DNA of 64,000 bases from Turnera subulata (GCA_028386065.3 JAKUCV010004337.1:2446-66445); one strand, 5' to 3'. Positions 1 to 9,979 are shown, numbered from the stretch's first letter. Notes: generated from the letters alone by a model not told the origin. Translations and numbers: made by a program.

Positions 1-464
1 AGGTCCTTCTTGGATAGTTTTGAAATTAATTCCAAATTGACGTGTCCAAGCCTTCTATGCCATAAAATAGGTGTTTCCATCTTTGCACTAAAACACTTAA
101 CATCATTGTTAGCAACTTCTTTCAGGTTGATTGAGTAAAGATTTCCGATCCTTTTACCAACAAAAAGTAAATGATCATCAAAACATCTAGTAACCATGCA
201 TTTAGTAGATTCAAAGGTGACTCTATATCCCTTATCACATAGTTGACTTATACTTAAGAGATTGAACTTTAAGTTATCGACAAGGAGCACATGCTCAATA
301 GTAGGATTAGAACCAATATCACCAATACCAAGTATTTTACCTTTAGAGCTATCACCAAAGGTTACTTTACCTTTACCTTTACCTTCCAAAGATGAGAACT
401 TTGATTGATCACCCGTCATATGACGTGAACATCCACTATCAAGTACCCACTCACCTTTGTCGTT
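1..464 (-). CDS. copia pol start: protease and GAG-pre-integrase (partial)
   Basis: An open minus-strand frame runs off the left edge. It contains the copia aspartic protease signature DSGCSRHMTGD close to its start, followed by the GAG-pre-integrase segment with LLSISQLCDKGY and LWHRRLGHVN. These belong to the polyprotein that matures Gag and Pol in the retrotransposon particle. No stop is seen in this part. Two in-frame stops separate it from the upstream linker ORF (around 470-500), so the polyprotein as a whole is broken here. Confidence 0.85.
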
Positions 465-500
465 CTACAAAAATAAACAAGATTTAGGTACCCACTCGAT

Positions 501-1370
501 CTAGGGTCCTTGAATGTTAGCTCTAGTACCTTTAGGTACCCAAACATATTTTACATGTGAATTCTTACTTCTGAATATGCAAGTACAAATTCCATGACCA
601 TATTTACCACAATGATAGCATGTGATAGAAGGAATATAAGAATGATCATGAACACTATCATGGTATAATTGTTGCCTTCCACCATGGGTATATAACTTAG
701 CATGGTTATGAAATAATCTAGCTTTATATGCTTGTGCTCTTGAATTGTAATCATGAGATTTTGCATTGTACGCAAATGATCTAGCATGTAGCATAACATC
801 ATTGGTTTGTGTTCTAGCATTATAAGCATATGATCTTCTACCATGTGTACTTGGTTTAGTATAATAAGATCCTCCATTTGTAGCATTGTATACATGTGAT
901 CTTGCACTATTAGCATTCGATCTAATATTGTAGGAATGTGGTCTTCTATTATTAGCATAAAATCTAGCATAATGGGATCTACTACTACTTACATATGGTC
1001 TTGCTTTTTGAGCATTTGACTTTCTATGATGAATAGATGATTTTGTATTATGAACATGTGATCTAGCATGATGAGTTGAAGATGAGGCACCATGTTCATG
1101 TGTCTTAGCATTTTGCATAATAGATTTGACCTCATATGACACATTGGATGCGCCTAATCCTTCTTTTTGTGTTGGATTTCTCTGTTGTCCTAAAAGAAGA
1201 TTAAGACTATCTCTACCCTTTGTAAATTTCTCTAAGGTTTTCTCTAAATCATCAACTTGAGACTTAAGAGACTCATTTTCTTTTCCCAATACAACACAAG
1301 CACATACACTAAAAGATATTTTCTCATTAAGTTCATTGTAAGACACATTAAGCATGCTTTTCTTCTTCAA
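501..1370 (-). pseudogene. copia gag C-terminal part with degenerate basic repeats and second zinc knuckle
   Basis: The first ~65 residues form the coiled-coil continuation of Gag (heptad-like stretch ending LEKTLEKFTKGRD), as in Sirevirus Gag. The middle ~140 residues are a degenerate repeat of about 10-12 residues rich in Arg, His, Tyr, Asn and Ser, around the core ARSHVYNA. A CCHC zinc knuckle (CYHCGKYGHGICTC) follows, its last Cys-Thr-Cys being unusual. The frame overlaps the gag ORF by 23 bases and is shifted relative to it near 1350-1370, so a small indel has split one original polyprotein. The apparent start is a TTG and not a real initiation codon. Confidence 0.75.
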
Positions 1371-2478
1371 GAGTCATGAGTTGCTTTTTATAAGTTTGAT
1401 TCATTTTCAGGGACTTCTCAAGTTCTTCATGCAAATTAATGAGCGCCTCATGTAATTCTTCAAATGTAAAGTCATTGGAAGAATTATTTACCTCATCATC
1501 TTCAAGAGCCATGAAACATATATGTGCATCTTCATCACTATCCGACTCACTTGATGATGTGTCATCTTCATCCCATGCCACCATGATTTTCTTGCCTGTG
1601 CTCTTTGAAGAATCAAGTCTGGCTTTCTTTTTGTACGGGCACTCTGATTTGATATGACCGGGTTTGTTGCATCTATAGCAAACAATCGGATTTTTCTTTG
1701 TATCTTCATATTTAGAGGTGCTCTTCATATTCCTCCCTTTTTGCAATCTCTTCTTCTTGAGGAACTTCATGAACTTCCTTGTGACTAGAGCCATATCATC
1801 ATCTCTGTCACTTGCATCCTCTTCGGAATCCTGAATCTTCAAGGCAAGGTCTTTCTTCTGTTCTACTTTGCCTTCAAACTTCATTCCATAAGCTATTAAA
1901 GAACCTATTAGCTCATTGTAGGATAGGACATTAAGATCTTTTACCTCTTCAATAGCCGTGACTTTGGATTCCCACTCCTTACTCAATGAACTTAATACTT
2001 TAATAACTTCCTCTTTATCACTTATGGTCTTACCAAGGCTCACAAGGTTATTGCATAGAGTTAAAAACCTAGTACTCATATCGTAGATGGACTCATTCGG
2101 CTTCATTGTAAAAAGCTCATATTCTCTCATAAGCCTATTTGTCTTGGAATCTTTTACTTGGTTTGTTCCCTCATGAGTTGTACATAAGAGTGTCCAAATT
2201 TCATGAGCACTCTTGCAAATTCCGATTCTCTCAAATTCTTCTTTACTTAAGGCACATAGCAAAGAGTTTCTAGCTGTGGCATCTAGAGTGCTTTTCTTCT
2301 TCTCATTTTCACTCCAATCACTCAAAGGCTTAGGTGGCCTACTCCAACCACTCTCAACAATCTCCCAAATTTCTAAACCTTGACCTTCTAGAAACATTTG
2401 CATTCTAACTTTCCAATAGTAAAAGTTTATACCATCAAAGAAAGGAGCTTTGTGGATATTATACCCCTCAAAAGCCAT
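1348..2478 (-). CDS. copia Gag (UBN2/DUF4219 type, CCHC zinc knuckle)
   Basis: This 376-residue frame opens with ATG at 2478, 41 bases downstream of the PBS. It begins with the N-terminal copia Gag motif (PPFFDGINFYYWKVRM), continues through the UBN2 helical domain (about residues 50-200, including the THEGTNQVK segment) and has a CCHC knuckle CYRCNKPGHIKSEC near residue 270. An acidic Ser/Asp tract and the start of a coiled coil follow. Gag forms the cytoplasmic virus-like particle that packages the element RNA. The frame ends early at 1348 because of the frameshift into the following ORF; otherwise it is intact. Confidence 0.88.
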   Translation of the reverse strand: MAFEGYNIHKAPFFDGINFYYWKVRMQMFLEGQGLEIWEIVESGWSRPPKPLSDWSENEKKKSTLDATARNSLLCALSKEEFERIGICKSAHEIWTLLCTTHEGTNQVKDSKTNRLMREYELFTMKPNESIYDMSTRFLTLCNNLVSLGKTISDKEEVIKVLSSLSKEWESKVTAIEEVKDLNVLSYNELIGSLIAYGMKFEGKVEQKKDLALKIQDSEEDASDRDDDMALVTRKFMKFLKKKRLQKGRNMKSTSKYEDTKKNPIVCYRCNKPGHIKSECPYKKKARLDSSKSTGKKIMVAWDEDDTSSSESDSDEDAHICFMALEDDEVNNSSNDFTFEELHEALINLHEELEKSLKMNQTYKKQLMTLEEEKHA

Positions 2479-2519
2479 GATCTTTACTCAAGGAGATTAA
2501 TCCTAAACAAAGAGACCTT

Positions 2520-2532
2520 GCTCCGCTACCAA
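2520..2532 (-). other. primer binding site of the Sirevirus-type element
   Basis: On the minus strand TTGGTAGCGGAGC lies one base after the LTR end (...GGGCTTACA). It resembles the initiator-tRNA-Met complement TGGTATCAGAGC with two substitutions. The same 13-mer serves as PBS in several gypsy elements of this window. Confidence 0.75.
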
Positions 2533-3040
2533 TTGTAAGCCCAAACAAGCTAAGAGGGGAGGTTAATTAGCTATTAAGAACTAATTAAAAACTTAAAACA
2601 ATAATAATTGCGGAATTAAAAATAGTGAGAAAGGCAAACCGATTTATACTGGTTCACACACACACAACCCGTGTGGCTAATCCAGTCCTCCGAGAGACTC
2701 TCTCTAAGATTTCACTATCACCGTTAAGCTTCTGGGTGCTTAACAAACCATTTACAACTCCTGCTTGAAGATTCCACACTTCAAGACTTTTCCCACAGAA
2801 AGAAGACCCTCTTCCTATGAATTTACTACAAGGGAACAATCCTCCCTTAAGGTGTATGTTAATACAAATGTCACTCAAAACAAGACTCTCTTTAAGAGTA
2901 GGTATGAGTACAAAATAAGCTCTATAAGGCAACTCTCAATTCTCAAAGATATTGGCTCATAAAAAAATGATACGTATGTATAACAATGAATACTTGAAAT
3001 TGTAGAGAGTTGATCAATCTGAAAGAGAGGTTTAAAGCCT

Positions 3041-3050
3041 CTATATATAG
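3041..3050 (-). promoter_or_regulatory. LTR TATA box
   Basis: CTATATATAG reads as a TATA box on either strand. Its place in the LTR, with U3 repeats upstream and gag downstream on the minus strand, makes it the likely retrotransposon promoter. Confidence 0.55.
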
Positions 3051-3145
3051 CCTCAAAAACTCATATGGTCGTTGGGGACAAGTTCTGAAACCTTTTAGAC
3101 AAGATAGCATGCTTGGTGGAAAAAGTTGTTTGATTCCAACGGCAC

Positions 3146-3574
3146 AACATCGATGTTGGGGGTCACAACATCGATGTTTGTCCGTTGGATTTGAATAATT
3201 GAGCCAACGGCTACTAAAACAACAATGTTTGTTTTATCAACATCGATGTTTTCATAGATAACATCGATGTTCACAAACCCAACACCGATGTTTTGGTGCT
3301 TCGCAAAAAATATGATGAAGTTGATTTATTAAGAACATCGATGTTGGAGGAGGCAACATCAATGTTTAAATGCTGCTGCAAAAACCATTTTGAAAACAAA
3401 TATCATAACATCGATGTTGTGTAAGCCAACATCGATGTTGTGGACACAACATCGATGTTTTGGACACAACATCGATGTTCTTGAGCCACAACATCGATGT
3501 TCTTGAGCCACGACAATTGTTTGATTTGTTTGAAGGCAAATAACATCGATGTTTGGACAGGGAACATCGATGTT
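3146..3574. repeat. array of AACATCGATGTT palindromes in U3
   Basis: Twelve perfect copies of the self-complementary 12-mer AACATCGATGTT start at 3146, 3167, 3239, 3260, 3334, 3407, 3428, 3448, 3468, 3490, 3542 and 3563. One-base variants lie at 3281 and 3355. Neighbouring copies are 20-22 bp apart and some groups repeat at about 72-74 bp. Repetitive palindromic motifs are a known feature of Sirevirus LTRs; the phasing and position upstream of the TATA box suggest protein binding. Confidence 0.9.
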
Positions 3575-3867
3575 TAGGACTCAAAAATCAATTTTATAAC
3601 TGAAAGCTTGCTATGAAATGCATGAGTAAATTTTGTTTTTTTTTGAGCTAATAAATTGAAAGTTTTGAGTTACCATTTACAAGGAGTTCCTATAGATAGT
3701 TCCTATAATTCTTCATCCTTGTTACTTCAATCCTTGAGCTCCTTTCTCTTTAGACTTTTGCTTCTTTGATTGGTTTCTTTTTGCTTCAAGGTTGTCATTA
3801 ATTGAGCTATGGTTGGTTTGTCATTATCAAAACCCTGAAATGAGACAATGACGCATGAGTTCTAACA

Positions 3868-4746
3868 ATCATATCTGCATAGCTGTCACTATCAACTTTT
3901 TTAGCAAGTTGTGTGTCATCCTGCAAGCAGTTAAATCCCACTTCCAGCCATTTGAATTGATGAACAAGTAAGAGGGATGACTTTATGGAAGTGCAAAAGA
4001 AGTTCCCACCTAACTCCAACTCAACTCCAGCTGGTGGTCCAAACTTTCCAGATTTGGTAATACTTTGCAACCAAGCAGTTGACATGCATAACAGCACCAA
4101 ATTGAAGCTTTTATTGAACTGAAGTCAACTGGAGTACAAGGAGCTGTTGCAGGATCTTATCCCCCCACACTCAAATTCTATAAAGAGGGAGGTTTACACC
4201 TCTGCAAGATTATCCCAGCAGTTGTGCAAAATCTGAGTGTATACTTGTGCTAAAAGACTTGGTATCTCATCTGGTTTTTCTGCTTACTGTGTGAAACACA
4301 TTCTAAGGGGTAATTTGTAAGCAAGACTTGATTTAGTTTTGTTGGGTACTCAAGTCTACGATTAGATTTGAGGATAGGTTAGAGCTTAGCCTGTGAAAAG
4401 CTTGTAAGGCTAGAGTTTAGCCTGTGAAACCCTTGTAAAGGTTTGAGCTTAGCCTAGAAAAGCTTGAGTTTGTAAAGGTTAAGGTTGAACCCGCAAAAAC
4501 CTGAATATAGTGAGCGTTTCAAATCCTAAAGGAAGGAACCTTTAGGTAGTGGAGGTACCTCGTGAGGGGGAACCATTCTAAATCACCTGTGTTAATTTCT
4601 CTCTACTTCCCTTACTGATTTTTCTACTCTAGACACTCGCATTGCACCACATAGATTTGGTATCATAGAAACCAAATCTCTCTGTCCGAAAAAAATTAAA
4701 GCCTAATCCCCCCCCCCCCCCCCTCTTAGGCATTTTTGGACCTACA
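3868..4746 (+). repeat. truncated Sirevirus-type LTR
   Basis: The right end (...GGACCTACA at 4746) and the C-rich edge just inside it mirror the LTR at 5116-6845, so the coding direction is plus. TATAAAG at 4178-4184 fits that direction. The left part was displaced by insertion of the element at 1-3867. It carries tandem-like 'TTAGCCTGTGAAA' units (4390-4460) and a perfect stem-loop at 4653-4679. No PBS follows, so it was a 3' LTR or a solo LTR. Confidence 0.75.
4708..4723 (+). repeat. C16 homopolymer inside an LTR end
   Basis: Sixteen consecutive C residues lie 23 bp from the LTR end. The equivalent place in the neighbouring LTR has a run of 30 G on this strand. Confidence 0.9.
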
Positions 4747-5115
4747 TTTTTGAATTAAAAGAACTTTTGATTTGTTTACCAAGCTGACATGCACGATATT
4801 TGCTTTTTGCTTCGAACTTTAGCTTTGGCAGACCATCGACCAATTCTCTTTTCAATAGAATTGAAATAAGTTCAAGATTTGCATGCCCAAACCTCTTGTG
4901 CCATAAGGTTGGAGTATCTGTTCTTGCACTAAAGTACTTGATCTCAGGATTAGTAACATCATTTAAACATATAGGGTATAGATTACGAATCCTTTTTCCA
5001 ACAAACAATACATTCTCATCATCAACTCTAATCACAAGGCATCATGATGATTCAAAAATAACTCTGAATCCTTTGTCACAAAGCTGACTAATACTAAGCA
5101 AATTGTACTTAAGAT
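4747..5115 (-). pseudogene. copia pol fragment (GAG-pre-integrase)
   Basis: The minus strand encodes LLSISQLCDKGF, an in-frame TGA at about 5043, then LWHKRFGHANLELIS and a CxxCxxGKQ-like stretch (RACQLGKQIKSSF). This is the region between copia protease and integrase. It is the remaining sliver of an older element into which two LTRs have inserted, ending at 4746 on one side and starting at 5116 on the other. It has no start or end of its own. Confidence 0.82.
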
Positions 5116-5139
5116 TGTTGGCCCAGAAAGGCTAAGAGA

Positions 5140-5173
<34 letters not shown>

Positions 5174-6845
5174 TGTGGTTGTTGTATTAGCTTTTTCGGG
5201 TTAAGATAGATTTGGTTCCAGATGCAGCCAAATCGTTGCACATATTTGGTTTCTATTACAGCCAAATGTCAAAACGGTTAAATGAAGAGTATGAGGTAGA
5301 GGCAACAAGGTAGAGGCAATAAGACACAACCAATTTAGAGTGGTTCCCCACAAAGGAGTACATCCACTACCTAAAGGTCCCCCTTTAGGATTTCTAACTC
5401 TCCACTATACTAGGCTTTTACGGGTTCAACCTTAACCTTTACAAGCTTTTACAGGACCAGCTCTAACCTAAGTTTTTCAAAGGCTCAGCTCTAACCTACA
5501 TTCAGGCTTTTCAAAGGCTTAGCTCTAGCCTACTCTCAAAACTAACCCTAGCTTTGAGTATCAAGTGAGATTGTAACTTAATCTCACTTGTAATGCCTTC
5601 AACAAGATAACTTCAAGAGTGACTCACTCAAGAAGTGTTTACAACGAGTTTAGAACAGGAGATTCACTCAAGGTAAGCTCAATTTGAATTTTTGAATCTC
5701 TCAGAGGATTTGGCTCCAGCGGAAACTAAATATCATAGATTCTTTCAATGGGCTGAAGTGCACCTTCTAATGAGGTTTCAGACCTCTATATAGAGAGTCT
5801 TAGGATGGGGAAGCTCTCTCACAACGTTCACATAACGGCCATATGATGTCCAGGTAGCATAGGAGTTGACTTCTTACTTCTCTAATAAAACAGTCCACGT
5901 AGACAAGCCAAATCTGCAGAATACTTGAGTTGCAATTCTTTTTCTTCAAAAAGCTTCCCAAAAATGAAAGATGTGGACCACCATAGCTTCCAGGGTTGAG
6001 AGAGGATGTGAGGACCATTTTTCTGAACTTTATCTAACTCTTGCAGTGCAAGTTTAACCGTTAGTTGACTTGGTTTAAAATTGTCCACGCAGAGGAGCCA
6101 AAACTGGATATTACTTGGGCATAAATTGTTTTTCTTCAAACATATTTTCAAAAATGGAAAGTAAGGACCACCAGTTCTTCAAGGGATGAAAAAGGAAGTG
6201 AAGGCCACTTTTCTGATCTTTTTCTGACCCTTGGTGAGCAAGCAAAACCGTTAGTTGAGTTGCTTAAATGTCAACTACTTTTCGGGACCACATCCTATAT
6301 TGGCTGAAAGTGACAGGTTATTCATTTAGACCACTAAAGCTTCCTAGATGCTTAGAAAGTGTGAGGACCACCTTCCAGTTTATTTTCAAACACTTGGGCT
6401 GCAAGTTTGGACGTTGGTTGGCATTTTAATTGCCAACTACCGATCTGGGACCACACGAAATATAGATTGACAGTGACAGCTTGTTCTGTAGCCTGTGGAG
6501 CCAAATCTTCCTGCATTTGGTATCTTCATGGAATCAAATGTTTCTGCCCAACACTCAAACAACACAAAACACTTAACCAATATGTTTGTTAATCATCAAA
6601 ACAGTATAATGATCATCAGAATTATCAGAAACATATATTTTTTATACTAAACATTTGGTTTCTTCTTGGAACCAAATGTTTCTGCCCAATGCTCAAACAA
6701 TACAAAACACTTAACTAATAAATTTGTTAATCATGAAAATAATATAATGATCATCAGAATCATTAGAAATATATATTTGTATACTAAACATGATTAATCT
6801 TAATTAATAACTAATTAAGCCACTAATCACATGTTTAGGCTAACA
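5116..6845 (-). repeat. 3' LTR of a second Sirevirus-type element (1,730 bp)
   Basis: The plus-strand ends are TGTTGGCCC at 5116 and GGCTAACA at 6845. On the minus strand a polypurine tract (6846-6860) lies directly before the LTR, so this is the 3' LTR of a minus-strand element. TATATAG at about 5787-5793 marks the promoter. Inside are a run of 30 G (5142-5171) and several ATTTGG/CCAAAT stem-loops (5209-5234, 5243-5268, 6651-6679). The target duplication cannot be checked because the 5' LTR is missing. Confidence 0.82.
5142..5171 (+). repeat. G30 homopolymer
   Basis: Thirty consecutive G residues lie 26 bp from the LTR end. The exact length may reflect sequencing or assembly uncertainty. 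Confidence 0.85.
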
Positions 6846-7645
6846 ATCTCTCCCTTTTTTATGATGACAAACATGCTGTGTTGTTTTCTACAAAACCGAG
6901 GTTAAATCATATTTAACACATGTATATAAACTCCCCTTGTTTCATTGGTTTTCTGCATAATAAATTCTGCACACTTTGATAGCAACAACATTATTCCATT
7001 TACTCAATACACATACTTTCTCCCCCATTTTCACTCCCATTTTCAAACATACAACACATCATATACTTCTCCCCCTTTTGTCATCAACAAAAAATCTATA
7101 GATAAAACTGTGCCGCCAAAAACAGTAGTTAGAAATAAGATAACCAAATAACTAAGCTCCCCCTATTTTTTAGGCATAATCAAGAAATTAAGAAACGCAT
7201 TCATTTGGCTCATTCATCCAGCCAAATGCTCCTCCTAGGTATATGCATCGTATACTAAAAAATGCTAAAGGCTCTTTTTGCCAATAGCTCCCCCTACATA
7301 TAAATTCCACTGGTATATACAAATTCCAGTGGTATGATTTCATACCTGAATTTCACATAAGTATCCCTGCAAAGAAATTCTCAACATATTATTTGGCTTA
7401 CACATCAGTCAAATATATCATCAATAACATCATTATAAGCTCATGAGTATTTCCTGCAACAATTATTTGGCTTTCACATCAGCCAAATTTATCAACATTA
7501 TAAGCTCATCAACATTTGGTTGTTCCACTGAGCAAAATGTTGTTCCCTGCATCAAAAAATTAACACAAAAGGTATACCGCATTAGTAGAATATTCGATCA
7601 AGTATCAACAACATAACAACATATATATACCTCCCTCTTTTGTCA
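6846..7645 (-). other. polypurine tract and additional PPT-like copies
   Basis: The plus-strand sequence after the LTR, CTCTCCCTTTTTTATGATGA, is on the minus strand a polypurine tract preceded by the TTTGTCATCAT box typical of Sireviruses. Further CTCCCCC(T/A)TTT blocks lie at about 7018-7030, 7067-7083 (again with TTTTGTCATC), 7156-7170, 7287-7296 and 7631-7648. Multiple PPTs near the 3' end are a described Sirevirus trait. The primary PPT abuts the LTR. Confidence 0.7.
7202..7228. repeat. perfect 9-bp stem-loop of the ATTTGG family
   Basis: CATTTGGCT and AGCCAAATG flank a 9-nt loop. It is one of at least five perfect members of a dispersed hairpin family in these Sirevirus fragments (others at 4653-4679, 6651-6679, 7465-7488 and 8941-8968). 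Confidence 0.85.
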
Positions 7646-7859
7646 TCAGCAAAAGAGAACACAAATAAAAGCCATGGTAGATAATAAATAATCATAAATC
7701 AAAAGACAAATATCCGAAAGTATAAGAAACCAAATATTCAAAAGCAAGCCAAATATTTAGGTTAAACAAATCATAAGTAAGATAGTTATAAAAGTACTTA
7801 ACTGAAATGCAGATGAGAATGTAATGCAAGTCCTAAGAGCATCAGATTCATGGAGCATC

Positions 7860-9130
7860 AATCTTCATCAGAATCATCTCGAGTAAATACTGTAGTGATT
7901 TGTCTTGGTCAGGAATTTCTTTATTTGGCTTCTAATGGAACTAACTACTTCCTTCAGCTCACTGATTTCATCCTTCATCCTAGTAACCAGAGCATTCAGT
8001 TCCTCAAGCTTGTGGTCCATTTTGGCTGCAGATTTGGCCATAGAATATTCTCCAGCAGGATTTGGCTTGATAGACTCTTGAGCAAATGTATCAGTGTGGA
8101 TTGAAGCATATGGGAGTCATTTTGATGATGAAAGCCAAAAGCTATTGATCTTGCTTCTCGCACATGGTCTCACTTCTCGCCCATGGTCTTAAAGCTTGAC
8201 CTAAGAAGGATACTCCAAGTAAGAGTATATATCAATGCCCTCTCTCTTGGCTTTAAAGTATTGTAGGAGCTTGGTTTGCTGCTGCAAAACAGGACTCGAT
8301 TTTGCTTCGCATAGCATCATCCTCCTTGGATCTTAATTGGCGTTCTAGAGGCTGAAACATAATATCTTATCTTCTCTGACTTCATACCGCAGCACTTGAG
8401 CCAATTTCTTTCTCGGACTTCTCATTCTCCTCTTGATTTTCTTCTCCATCCTCCTTGTTCTTTTCTCTTCTTCCTTGTCCTCTTCCTCAACATCACTTTT
8501 GTCACCTGAATCTTTATCAGAATTATTTTTCTCAGACTTATTCTCTTCTTCTTCATCGACTTCCTCTTTCTTTGGATTTGGTTCTTCATCATTAGGAGTT
8601 GGCTCGTCATCAGCCTTCTCTTCTTCCTAGTCTCTCGTTCTCTTTTTGAACATCTTGTTATCCTCACCAACATGTGCATCTCCACTATTCATATCTTCAC
8701 CAGAGGACTTATTTTCATAGATGATCGCAACTTTCTTGTCTTCTACTTTCTTACTCCTTCGGCGAAAATAGTTTGGGCACAGATGCTTGGTCTAACTTGT
8801 CTTGCTCTAGACCCTTGTGTAGTTGGGGTCTAAGCCAAATATCTTGGCAACTTCATTTGAGTTGCAGTAGGCTCAGTCCTCATGCTTTCCTCCTCTTTTT
8901 AAGGTTCAACTTGCGGGATAATTTTCTCGTCATCATAACTAGATTTGGTTTCATGCAGAACCAAATCTTACTTAGGCAACTCATTCTTATTTTCTTTTTC
9001 TTCAAGTAGCTTGCTTTCATCAATATCAATCACTTCTTGTGCCTTCTTTGTCGCTTCTCTTCCAATAGTCACTGGCTATGGACTGCTGAATAGGTTTTGC
9101 CTCAACTTTGAACCAAATACTATAACTCTT
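7860..9130 (-). pseudogene. Sirevirus env-like ORF remnant
   Basis: Between the end of pol (about 9300) and the PPT the minus strand encodes, with stops and frameshifts, a segment with EVAKIFGLDPNYTRV and YFRRRSKKVEDKK (around 8640-8860). A strongly charged Asp/Glu/Lys tract (8430-8620) and a heptad-rich stretch starting MDHKLEELNALVTRMKDEIS (about 7880-8020) follow. Sireviruses often carry an env-like gene here with a C-terminal coiled coil. No signal peptide or membrane segment survives. Assignment as env-like rests mainly on position and coiled coil. Confidence 0.5.
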
Positions 9131-9294
9131 GCTCTTTGATGCTCTTGATGATTTGAATGCATCCACGACTTATTGTCATATGCTCAGATGCTTAGTGCAA
9201 GAGTGGAATGTGAGACAATTGAATATTTCTATGTGCTTATGTGTACAATATGTTAGGATGTGCATGAATACACAGAAGCCAAAGTGAAGCCAAA

Positions 9295-9400
9295 TCAGAA
9301 TACTTATGGTATATTCCAAATTCCAAGCTCGAGTTTGATGTTGGTGAATTGATCTTCCTTCAATCGTTTGGTGAAGATGTCAGCCAGAGGAACAAGCTGT
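9295..9400 (-). pseudogene. copia RNase H C-terminal end (fragment)
   Basis: The minus strand encodes QLVPLADIFTKRLKEDQF and LELGIW, the conserved end of copia RNase H that normally precedes the pol stop. Upstream pol is cut off at about 9400, where a plus-strand gypsy gag begins. This fixes the element at 5116-9400 as copia with an extra ORF after pol. Confidence 0.75.
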
Positions 9401-9850
9401 GCATCTAGCGGATTATAGGTTGCAAGGAGATGCTCGTACTTGGTATGATAGCATTATAAGTACAAGGGAAGCTGATGATTCGTTATTGTGGGAGGAATTT
9501 AGTTCAAGTTTCTTGGACATGTACTTGCCAGAGAGTATTAGGGATGCGGAGATTTATGAGTTTGAGAGCCTCAAACAAGGAAATATGATTGTTGCTCAGT
9601 ACAAGGTGAAGTTCATGGATGTTGCAAGATATGCATCGCATTTGGTCCCCACGGAGCAGCAAAAGGTGAAGAGGTTTGTTAGGGGTCTTAATAATTCGCT
9701 TCATAAGATGGTTTCTGCTAGGAACTGTGAGACGTTATCATCTGCGCTATGTCTCTTGAGATGAGGAATGCTGAGGATAAAGCAGAGTGGGACTTGAATA
9801 AGAAAGCTAAAGTTGATGTGCCTCAGGGGACAGAATCTTATCCTGATCTT
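9400..9850 (+). pseudogene. gypsy Gag fragment (retrotransposon gag domain)
   Basis: A 121-residue open stretch (LQGDARTWYDSI..., FKxxFLDMYLPES-like core, EQQKVKRFVRGLNNSLHKMVSA) matches the Ty3/gypsy retrotransposon gag domain. A frameshift at about 9750 leads into a short tail (MRNAEDKAEWDLNKKAK) and then to what looks like the 3' end of a gypsy element before an LTR. Protease, RT and integrase are missing, so gag has been joined to the 3' end by a large deletion. The neighbour to the left is a copia pol end on the opposite strand. Confidence 0.75.
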
Positions 9851-9922
9851 TTCGACTTAGGAGGTGAGTATTAAATTCGGGGACCGAATTCTTCTAACGG
9901 GGAAGAATGTAATACATGGTAA

Positions 9923-9979
9923 TATATATATATATATAGATATATATCTATATATATATGGGAAGAATGTAATGCATGG

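Larger units (their letters stand above)
1..3867 (-). mobile_element. Sirevirus-type Ty1/copia element, 5' part
   Basis: Read on the minus strand the order is 5' LTR, primer binding site, gag, a linker ORF and the start of pol, after which the window ends. The UBN2/DUF4219-type gag, its coiled-coil extension and the long LTR with repeated palindromes fit the Sirevirus group, and that lineage call is inferred. Its right end cuts into another LTR (3868-4746), so it is the younger insertion. Its left end and target duplication lie outside the window. Confidence 0.85.
2534..3867 (-). repeat. 5' LTR of the Sirevirus-type element (1,334 bp)
   Basis: The ends are TGTTAGAAC at 3867 and GGGCTTACA at 2534 on the minus strand, the canonical TG...CA form, with the PBS directly after. 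A TATA box (CTATATATAG, 3041-3050) marks the promoter for minus-strand transcription. The palindrome array at 3146-3574 lies 100-530 bp upstream of it, in U3. The sequence next to 2534 in plus orientation (AGAGGGGAGGTTAATTAGC) is the purine-rich edge common in Sirevirus LTRs. Short ORFs across the LTR are translations of repeats. Confidence 0.85.

Noticed and set aside
3146..3574. CRISPR-like regularly spaced repeats
   Set aside because: The repeat is a 12-bp palindrome with spacers of under 10 bp within groups and uneven gaps between them, in a plant LTR with no cas genes.
3366..3584. 72-codon minus-strand ORF with repeated QHRC/KHRC words
   Set aside because: It is the translation of the AACATCGATGTT palindrome array in an LTR; the periodic Cys/His pattern comes from the DNA repeat, not from a zinc-binding protein.
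8433..8630. Ser-rich plus-strand ORF
   Set aside because: It is the antisense shadow of the acidic/basic tract of the env-like remnant on the minus strand.
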